Positions 53,970-60,572 of a stretch of 64,000 bases of DNA are shown piece by piece. The stretch is taken from NCBI GenBank assembly GCA_964631235.1, contig CAZVZX010000022.1:16703-80702 (forward strand), written 5' to 3'. A program made the position numbers and the translations under genes. The notes beneath the pieces were generated by a model, which was not told where the DNA came from, did not search any database, and was given only the letters and a program-made list of their open reading frames with translations. This DNA is from JARKPK01 sp964631235. Lineage in GTDB: Bacteria > Planctomycetota > Planctomycetia > Pirellulales > Thermoguttaceae. Each line of letters begins with the position of its first letter. The stretch's first letter is position 1.

Positions 53970-54174
53970 AGACGCAGGCGACCATTGCGGCGCACGGCCG
54001 CCTCCGCTGAGACGCCTTTGTGATAGGCGATGATTCGAACGCCCCCGATTTATCGGAACGACATCTCAGAAATCGGAATGCGGCCTGAAGGGACGAATCG
54101 CGATCGACCGTTGCGACTTTCTGGCCGCCGATTTCGAATTTTGTAGACCTGTTTCTCGCCGATTAATCACCGAT

Positions 54175-56088
54175 TCATCGCACCTTGAGCGACTCTTGCG
54201 TTTCCTTCCCCTCGATCAGAAGGCGATCCATCGGAAACGGTTTCGACCCCAGCCGCGTGTCCTTGATCAGCACGTCGCGGCTGTGGCGCACGGTGATTTT
54301 GCCTCGTTCGGGGGCAAATCGATTGTTCACTAACTGAACTTCGCGAACATGCTTGATCTCTACTTGTCCGTCGATGAAATTGTCCTCGAATCGCAGGTTC
54401 CGCAGAGGCGGCAGGCCTTCGGCCTCGTTTGGACTCGGCAATCCGTGAAGCCAACCGTCGCAACTGATGGCCAAGTCGCGGTTGCCGCGCCCAAGGCGGA
54501 GCGTGCAGCCTCGGACCACCGATCCTTCGGGCAACGGACCTTCGATGTGTTCCCCATAGAACCACAAGAATGCGGTAACATGGCACTGGTCGAGCGTGAC
54601 GGGCGATTGAAATCGGCACGAATTGACGATCGTGCAGCGGCGGATGACGGTCTGCGGATTCGCGGCCTCAACGGCCCAGACGTGATCGCCGGGCGCCAAG
54701 TCCGGAATCGCGCTCGCCAATTTCAGAGAAACCCGCGGCGCATGGGCAGGATTCGATTGAGCCTGCTCGGCAACGTCGATAACGCGCGATTGTCCCAAGA
54801 GCGTTCCCTTCTTTGCCGAGTATGCCGCGAGCGTGTCGCCGACGCGCCATGCGACGAAGCACAGCGGGAAGTTCTGACGAACGCGAAGCTGAGTATCATC
54901 AACCGATTCCACGCGCGAAAGAAAGGTGGCGACGTTCATTGCGTCGTCATTCATTCCCTCCAGCACGCAATCTTCGAACAGAAGCCGGCCGCGATTCCCT
55001 TTTGCATGTATGCCGTCGCGCCACGAAGACGTGATGCGCTGCGTGCCGGGCCGCGGACGTATGTGAACGCGACGAAGCGTCACCGGCCCTTCGTTGCGTT
55101 GAATGGTGCAGGCGAACCACGGGGCCGACCAAATTTCCATATCTTCGCAGACAATATCGCGATTGCCGTCAAGGTGCAACACTGCTCCGGCGCCGCGCCG
55201 ATGTGCAATGCCGCGGACGGGCACCGTCATGCGAGTCAGCCCCGGAGTGATGGTATCAAACCCCTGAAATCTCTTCTCTGCCGTCGCCCGAAGCTCTCGC
55301 GCACGGCCCGGCACAGCGGTCAAGTCGGCCAACCAGTAGTGTGTGCTGCGCAGAGAATGTGGCCCCGGATTCCAAAGCATTGCAAAGTAGGCTTGCTCGT
55401 CTGCTAGTTTTGTCGGTCCGCCGTGTGGAGGCGGTAGAAATGCATCGGTGATCTGAAGGGTCACGCTTCGCGACCGGCCATCGACGGCGGTGACGAGCGT
55501 CTCGACGAATGGCAGCGGGTCAAAATCGAATCGCAGACCGCGCAGCACGACATCGCGACATTGCCGCAACGAGACGCCGCGATGCTCGCCACCTAACAGC
55601 AGCAACGCGTCCTCGCCGTCAATCGTGATATGATCTTGCTGTTGCAAGTCGATGACGTACCCGGCGCCCGAGGCAACTCGGTAAACACGACCTTGTCCGA
55701 ATCGCAGCACCGCCGGCTTCGACGCATGTGCCACTGCATTCAGCGCCTTTGCGAGGGCCGCTGCATCGTCGGTTTTCCCGTCGCCAACAGCGCCGAAGTC
55801 GGCGACGTGAATCACTTCCGCCGTTCTTGCAAATGGCACTGCTGAGAAAAGAAAAATCGCCAATCCGAAGCAACGCAGCGTCAACGAAGGAGACGTTCTT
55901 TCCGAGGATGATCGCAGGGGACAAAATGCACTAGGAGCGACGATCCAAAGCGATCGTCCGCGGCGTTCGAGCGACGGTCGCCGCCGGAGATAAACCCATT
56001 GTTCCTGTAACATTGTGATAACACTCTTGGCTGCCGCCCGAAGGGCCGAAGCAAATCGCGTTGCCGTAAATTTGCGCTGAAGCGACAT
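54175..56088 (-). CDS. Secreted parallel beta-helix protein (pectate lyase 3 / GH28-like)
   Basis: About 637 residues. A long basic N-terminus precedes a signal-like helix (LRCFGLAIFLFSAVPFA). FGAVGDGKTDDAAALAKALNAV (about residue 100) is the entry motif of the Pectate_lyase_3 / GH55-like beta-helix family. Rungs follow (HITIDGEDALLLLG, RDVVLRGLRFDFD, DIVCEDMEIWSAPWF, RLLFEDCVLEGMNDDAMNV, LRFEDNFIDGQVEIKHV). DGIHAKGN and EGMNDDAMN hold Asp residues that could be catalytic. It likely degrades a polysaccharide. ATG 56088 chosen; a TTG two codons upstream and ATG 56013 are alternatives. Confidence 0.8.
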   Translation of the reverse strand: MSLQRKFTATRFASALRAAAKSVITMLQEQWVYLRRRPSLERRGRSLWIVAPSAFCPLRSSSERTSPSLTLRCFGLAIFLFSAVPFARTAEVIHVADFGAVGDGKTDDAAALAKALNAVAHASKPAVLRFGQGRVYRVASGAGYVIDLQQQDHITIDGEDALLLLGGEHRGVSLRQCRDVVLRGLRFDFDPLPFVETLVTAVDGRSRSVTLQITDAFLPPPHGGPTKLADEQAYFAMLWNPGPHSLRSTHYWLADLTAVPGRARELRATAEKRFQGFDTITPGLTRMTVPVRGIAHRRGAGAVLHLDGNRDIVCEDMEIWSAPWFACTIQRNEGPVTLRRVHIRPRPGTQRITSSWRDGIHAKGNRGRLLFEDCVLEGMNDDAMNVATFLSRVESVDDTQLRVRQNFPLCFVAWRVGDTLAAYSAKKGTLLGQSRVIDVAEQAQSNPAHAPRVSLKLASAIPDLAPGDHVWAVEAANPQTVIRRCTIVNSCRFQSPVTLDQCHVTAFLWFYGEHIEGPLPEGSVVRGCTLRLGRGNRDLAISCDGWLHGLPSPNEAEGLPPLRNLRFEDNFIDGQVEIKHVREVQLVNNRFAPERGKITVRHSRDVLIKDTRLGSKPFPMDRLLIEGKETQESLKVR

Positions 56089-56096
56089 GTCCAAAT

Positions 56097-56192
56097 AAAG
56101 CCGCGATAAATGGAAGGTGGCTTAACCGGAGACTGCACGCAATCGATCGCTATGTTGTGCCGGTGGCAGATTGCAGAATCGTATGGAACCAA
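56097..56192 (+). repeat. Dispersed intergenic repeat, copy 8
   Basis: AATAAAGCCGCGATAAATGG, AAGGTGGCTTAACCGG, TGCACGCAATCGATCGC, GCAGATTGCAGAATCG and TATGGAACC. Diverged but colinear with copy 6, and the family frame stays open through it. It abuts the start of the beta-helix gene in the opposite orientation. Confidence 0.6.
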
Positions 56193-56332
56193 TTCTTTCG
56201 TCTCGATGCGGCACGGTGGAATTCACCGAGAGCATGGCCTCTTGCAATCAAAGCATCGTGTTCGCCTCGGAGCTTTGGCGAAAACTTTCCGGTGCGCGCT
56301 GCGTCGGTGCGAACGCGGAACGGGACTCGCCC

Positions 56333-57409
56333 TCACGATGAGCGCCGAAACCAGTTGCGGATATTGCTAAAGATTCGGTTTGCGCGATGGGCCGGCCCTC
56401 GCAGCGGCGACGAGCGGAGCCAGTTGCGCATGCGCAGCCACCCGCGCCATAAAGCTGCTCGACCGATTCGCAAATCCACCGCGCCTTCAGCGATGGCGCA
56501 CGACCCATTAGCGAGTTTGATTTTGTAACTGGCGTACCCCTTTCCCATGTCGATCCGCTTCAAGCCGAGCGACTCGCCTCGGTCGATCAGTTCGTAGTAG
56601 AGCATTAAGCCGGGCGAGTGACGTGAAAGATCAGGATCGTACACCGGTAGCATGGAATGCAGCACACGTCTGGATCGCAGCCCGTAATGGATCGCTGCGA
56701 CACGGTCACCGAAATAGGCCACGGACATCATTGCCCGAAACTCGTCTTCGGCTGGCTCCAGCAACCGCTTCAGCAGCGGCTCGACCCACGGCAACTGAAA
56801 AACGCTGGCAACGCCTGTCCGGCGGCATTGCTCATCTTTCCAGCGGATCAAGAGATCGACGATTGCGGGGTCGCGGCAGTTCATTTCGAAGCGGGGAGCG
56901 GCGGTTTCGCGCGTGAGTCGGCGAATACGGCGCTTCGTTTCGCTGAGCTGGTGCGCAGCGGCCTTACCAAGCCCGCGGCTATACGATTCGAGTCCGCCGG
57001 TGACGTCGATCCAAGGCGACTCCGCCCGCAATACCACATATGGCTCGAACGGCCGTTGCGAGGTCGGCAAGTGATCGAATCTCCATGCCCGCAGTCCGCA
57101 GCCGCGGATCAACTGTTCCGCGTCGAACGCGAGATCAGCGCGGGCAACGATTCCCTCGAAGCCGCTCAGTTCCAGGCCCAGCGGCGCCGCACAGCGCGAA
57201 CTGGTGCGGTGATGGGGGAAGAATCCCAGCGGCTCTCCGCCATCTTCGAGGATGCCTACGAAGACGTTGCCGCACACCTCGTCCATCGCGACTGCGAATT
57301 CCGGACGGAAGAACGGACTGTCGAGCGTCGGCTCCGACTGTTGAATCGCTGACCAGGCAGCCAGCATCTCGGGGCTCAACTCGGCAGGTTTCGCGGTTCG
57401 GATATGCAT
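56333..57409 (-). CDS. GNAT-type acetyltransferase (CelD/BcsL, BioF2-like)
   Basis: 358 residues. The central part has the BioF2/Acetyltransf_6 pattern: LGKAAAHQLSETKRRIRRLTRE, LIRWKDEQCRRTGVASVF, MMSVAYFGDRVAAIHYGLRSRRVLHSMLPVYDP, then SPGLMLYYELIDRGESLGLKRIDMGKGYASYK. These proteins N-acylate sugars or amino acids in exopolysaccharide or lipid-linked glycan synthesis, and some are FemAB-like. Cytoplasmic. ATG 57409 (MHIRTAKPAELS) is chosen over the frame start at 57619, whose first 70 residues have no family match. Confidence 0.88.
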   Translation of the reverse strand: MHIRTAKPAELSPEMLAAWSAIQQSEPTLDSPFFRPEFAVAMDEVCGNVFVGILEDGGEPLGFFPHHRTSSRCAAPLGLELSGFEGIVARADLAFDAEQLIRGCGLRAWRFDHLPTSQRPFEPYVVLRAESPWIDVTGGLESYSRGLGKAAAHQLSETKRRIRRLTRETAAPRFEMNCRDPAIVDLLIRWKDEQCRRTGVASVFQLPWVEPLLKRLLEPAEDEFRAMMSVAYFGDRVAAIHYGLRSRRVLHSMLPVYDPDLSRHSPGLMLYYELIDRGESLGLKRIDMGKGYASYKIKLANGSCAIAEGAVDLRIGRAALWRGWLRMRNWLRSSPLRGPAHRANRIFSNIRNWFRRSS

Positions 57410-57654
57410 GTGTTGTCCACGGTCGGCGGCATGCCGCACGAAAAAAAGTCCCGAAAAACGCCCGTGAAAAGGGCAAGCGGTTTTCGCACAACTGATTGAC
57501 ACAGCCGCCGGATCGGACCGGTGAGAGCTCGCAGGGTACGCAATTCTTCCGCTTCGCCGAAGAGCGAAAATCTGTGTCTTTTTCAATGCGAAGGCAAGCC
57601 CGCCAGCCAAAGTGGTCAAGCAGCTTCAAACGCACGCTCCCAAAGGCGACGGCC

Positions 57655-57741
57655 TAAATATAACGGCGAAAACGGAAAACGGTTCAAGCGGGGATCGCAC
57701 GCACGAGAGCCGCGTCCAAGATGGTGGAATACCATTCGGAC
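57655..57741 (+). repeat. Dispersed intergenic repeat, copy 9 (central hairpin deleted)
   Basis: AAATATAACGGCGAAAACGG, AAAACGGTTCAAGCGGGG, then straight to GATGGTGGAATACCATTC. The CGGCCGCG hairpin is missing, but the left arm and the terminal ATGGT/ACCAT stem remain. It lies 168 bases from tRNA-Leu in the 57410-57908 gap, which otherwise holds nothing I recognise. Confidence 0.6.
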
Positions 57742-57908
57742 CAGTCCCAACTCTGAGCGAAGGATGCTCGCGCCCCGCGATATACGCAACGCACAGGTTG
57801 CTTGCGGGGATGAACCCATAATGCACCGCCACGCACAATAAAGCATACCGAACAAAAGGTTGGCCATCGGCGATGCGGCTCTGTCGTGTGTTTCGTAATT
57901 GTGTTCAG

Positions 57909-57993
57909 TGGCCGAGGCGGGATTCGAACCCGCACGGGCCTAACGGCCCACAGGATTTTAAGTCCCGTGCGTCTGCCATTTCGCCACTCGGCC
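57909..57993 (-). tRNA. tRNA-Leu (anticodon TAA)
   Basis: 85 nt with the long class II variable arm. Acceptor GGCCGAG/CTCGGCC; anticodon loop ACTTAAAAT with TAA; variable arm GTGGGCCGTTAGGCCCGT; T loop TTCGAAT. Discriminator A, no encoded CCA. It reads UUA/UUG, the codons that dominate the leucine run of the leader peptide upstream of leuA. Confidence 0.96.
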
Positions 57994-58104
57994 AAGAACC
58001 ATCGTGATGAGAGACATTGCATAGAAACGCAAGACACACCGCAGCCAAACAATTCGGATTCACCTCTTGCGGTGGAAGATAAAATCGTCGCCCAATCGGT
58101 AGAA

Positions 58105-59658
58105 TCACTTGTTTGCGGAATGATGCCGGTCGCGGGTGAAGAGCGTGGCGATGCGGTTGATGGCCGTAAGGAACGCCCGAGCGCTTGCCTCGACGCTGTC
58201 GGTGGAAACACCGCGGCCGCGGTAGAGCCGACCATCGTATTCCAACTGCACGGTAACTTCGCCCTGCGCATCTTCGCCGACCGTCACGCTATGCACGTTA
58301 AAATCCTTGCATACGGCGCGGATGCCGGTCAACTCTTGCAGGGCAAGAAAGATCGCATCAATCGGACCGTCACCCGCCGAAAGCGAGGTTTTCAGCAGTT
58401 GATCGCCTTTGGACAGCGAGAGCGTCACCTGAGGGGTTCGGCCCGTTCCGCAGACGATTTCGTATCCCTCGAATCGCCATGTTTCTGTGACCACCGGGCT
58501 TTGCTGTTCGATCAGCACTTGGATATCGCCGTCGTAGATTTCCTTTTTTTTGTCGGCCAAAAGTTTGAATCGTTCGAAGACTGCGTCGAGCTGCTCGCCG
58601 GAAAGCTCGTAGCCCAGCGCCTTGGCCCGATCGGCCAGTGCCGCCCGGCCGCTGTGTTTTCCGAGCACCAGGTCGGTCATCGCCAGGCCGACATCTTCGG
58701 GACGCATGATTTCGTAGGTTCGCGGTTCTTTGAGCATCCCGTCTTGATGGATGCCCGACTCGTGCGCGAACGCGTTTTGGCCGACGATCGCCTTGTTTCG
58801 TTGAACCTGGAGCCCGGTGATGCTCGACACCAAGCGACTAGTCGGCACCAGCCGTTTGCTGTTGATATTCGTATCGGCCCGAAATACATCATGGCGGACC
58901 CGAAGCGCCATCACGACTTCTTCCAGCGCGCAGTTGCCGGCGCGTTCTCCGATGCCGTTGATGGTGCATTCCACTTGGCCGGCGCCGTTTTCGACCGCGG
59001 CCAAGCTATTGGCCACCGCCATGCCGAGGTCGTTATGGCAATGGACGCTGATCACTGCTTTGTCAATGTTGGGGACGCGCTCGCGCAGCGTGGCGATCAC
59101 GCGTCCGAAATGAGCGGGCGTGGCGTATCCGACGGTGTCGGGGATGTTTACCGTTGTCGCTCCGGCGTCGATGGCCGCCTCGACCACTTGGCAGAGGAAG
59201 TCCATCTCGGTGCGCGCGGCGTCCTCGGGCGAGAACTCGATGTCGGGGCAATAGCTTGCCGCCCGGCGAACGCCTTCAACGGCTCTGCGAATGATGTCTT
59301 CTTTGCTCATCCGCAGTTTATGTTCGCGATGGATGGCGCTGGTAGCCAGGAAGACATGAATTCGCGGTCGTTCGGCGTCTTTCAGTGCTTCCCACGCGCG
59401 GTCGATATCAGCGTCGCGGCAGCGAGCCAAACCGCAAATGATCGGTCCGCGAATCGACTGCGCAATCTTCTGAACTGCGAGAAAATCGCCGGGCGAAGCG
59501 ATCGGAAACCCTGCTTCGATCACGTCAACGCCCAATTCGGCCAAAGCCTGGGCTACCTCCATCTTCTCGGCAAGGTTCATGCTTGCTCCAGGCGACTGCT
59601 CGCCGTCGCGTAGCGTTGTGTCGAAGATGATGATCCTGCGGCTGTCAGGGTGAATCAT
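58105..59658 (-). CDS. leuA: 2-isopropylmalate synthase
   Basis: First committed enzyme of leucine synthesis: condenses acetyl-CoA with 2-ketoisovalerate. 517 residues. The barrel starts IIIFDTTLRDGEQSPGASM, with the metal His pair in ISVHCHNDLGMAVANS and NGIGERAGNCALEEV after it; FAHESGIHQDGML is the subdomain motif. The C-terminal 130 residues form the leucine-binding regulatory domain (VCKDFNVHSVTVGEDAQGEVTV), so leucine feedback inhibition is expected. ATG 59658 has GGGGAT eight bases upstream; a TTG at 59676 is less likely. Upstream lies a leader ORF and a terminator that look like a leucine attenuator. Confidence 0.96.
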   Translation of the reverse strand: MIHPDSRRIIIFDTTLRDGEQSPGASMNLAEKMEVAQALAELGVDVIEAGFPIASPGDFLAVQKIAQSIRGPIICGLARCRDADIDRAWEALKDAERPRIHVFLATSAIHREHKLRMSKEDIIRRAVEGVRRAASYCPDIEFSPEDAARTEMDFLCQVVEAAIDAGATTVNIPDTVGYATPAHFGRVIATLRERVPNIDKAVISVHCHNDLGMAVANSLAAVENGAGQVECTINGIGERAGNCALEEVVMALRVRHDVFRADTNINSKRLVPTSRLVSSITGLQVQRNKAIVGQNAFAHESGIHQDGMLKEPRTYEIMRPEDVGLAMTDLVLGKHSGRAALADRAKALGYELSGEQLDAVFERFKLLADKKKEIYDGDIQVLIEQQSPVVTETWRFEGYEIVCGTGRTPQVTLSLSKGDQLLKTSLSAGDGPIDAIFLALQELTGIRAVCKDFNVHSVTVGEDAQGEVTVQLEYDGRLYRGRGVSTDSVEASARAFLTAINRIATLFTRDRHHSANK

Positions 59659-59898
59659 GGTGTCTATCCCCGTCAAATGTTATTGCCGACCCGTTGTCTG
59701 CCAGAAGAGTCTGGCAACGGCGACATTCGACGAACAACCGGCCGTCGCAACGATCGCCGTAATAATCCGCGGTCGCAGTGCTTGATTCTTCAATGACGTC
59801 GATTTGAAACTCGCGCAAGGCGTAAATGGTCCGAGTGTTTACGCAACTTCACGACCGAAACGTTCGTCGCTGGATTTCTGTCGGCTTGCTTCGCCAAC

Positions 59899-59933
59899 AA
59901 AAAAACCCCACGACCGACCTCGGTCTTGGGGTT
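59899..59933 (-). terminator. Attenuator terminator in the leuA leader
   Basis: On the minus strand AACCCCAAGACCG (59933-59921) pairs with CGGTCGTGGGGTT (59916-59904) with one mismatch, loop AGGT, followed by seven T (59905-59899). This is a textbook intrinsic terminator, placed 240 bases before the leuA ATG and 47 after the leader stop codon, with no other gene upstream on this strand that it could serve. Confidence 0.85.
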
Positions 59934-59980
59934 CTGCATCGATGTTCACGCGCTAATTTCAAAGTCGTTCGCTGCGAACC

Positions 59981-60046
59981 CTAAGCCCGGGCTTGGCCGA
60001 GCCCCAATAACAACAACGACAAAAAGATCGGCAGCGAACGGATCAT
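59981..60046 (-). CDS. Leucine-rich leader peptide of leuA (leuL-like)
   Basis: A 21-codon ORF, ATG to TAG, with seven leucines. Codons 9-16 read L-S-L-L-L-L-G-L using TTG, TTG, TTG, TTA, TTG and CTC; two Ile codons precede. The segment GGGTTCGCA that starts in the stop codon can pair with TGC-A-GAACCC (bulged A), which includes the 5' arm of the terminator, and so would act as antiterminator. A ribosome stalled on the leucine run would leave it free; one at the stop codon would cover it. Read as a protein it also resembles a signal peptide ending in AxA, but it stops there. Confidence 0.65.
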   Translation of the reverse strand: MIRSLPIFLSLLLLGLGQARA

Positions 60047-60219
60047 TGACTTCTTACATCCTCAAAGGATGCGGCCAATCACAACATTCGACCCCGGCGG
60101 CCACGCAACCGCCAGATCAACCAACGCAGGCGACCCCGCCGCAAGGCGGCCGCCGCGTGCGAAGGCGTGGCTTTCATGAAGGATGACGCACTAGGGCCCT
60201 CAGCGACGATTTTCCATTA

Positions 60220-60248
60220 AGTGTACCGGCAGAGCATTCGGCGGTCAA
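60220..60248 (-). promoter_or_regulatory. Candidate promoter for the leuA leader
   Basis: TTGACC (60248-60243) and TACACT (60225-60220) on the minus strand with a 17-base spacer. Predicted start near 60213, giving a leader of about 167 bases before the leucine-rich ORF and about 555 before leuA. A CATCCT/AGGATG hairpin just upstream of the leader ATG holds its only Shine-Dalgarno-like string. Confidence 0.45.
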
Positions 60249-60572
60249 GGTGATTGCGGACCGGTTCGGCCTCGGGTACGATTACGTGTTTGAATCAATT
60301 GCAATGTAATAATTGGTTTTCCGAGTGGAAAACGCGGAAGAAAACGAGGCCGTTTGATTACGAGGCGTGCTTGCTTCGAACAATTGGTTTCTGTTTTCTT
60401 CCGTTCGGCTTCGCTTAGGCCGGCTCGTCTTTGATCATTCGTGCCGCCTGACACGTCCGGGCATCGTTAGGCACGTGAACGATGGACGGTGGCCGACGGT
60501 CGGCTTCCTGCATTTCCAATTGCTGCCGAACCTCTGTTTGGTTCGTGCGTACGAAGGGTCGTCAACACGCCG
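60249..60572. other. Divergent region upstream of yidC, nothing recognised
   Basis: 324 bases. The 60290-60320 part is AT-rich (TTGCAATGTAATAATTGG) and may hold the yidC promoter, but no well-spaced pair of boxes was found. Confidence 0.4.

Noticed and set aside
52629..54023. A 464-codon plus-strand frame antisense to the metalloprotease
   Set aside because: The minus strand encodes the HELGHAFGLPHD motif and NPCBM domain; the plus frame shows no family.
57886..59613. A 575-codon plus-strand frame across tRNA-Leu and antisense to leuA
   Set aside because: It begins with the GRGGIRTRTG-type translation typical of reading through a tRNA gene and is otherwise the shadow of leuA.
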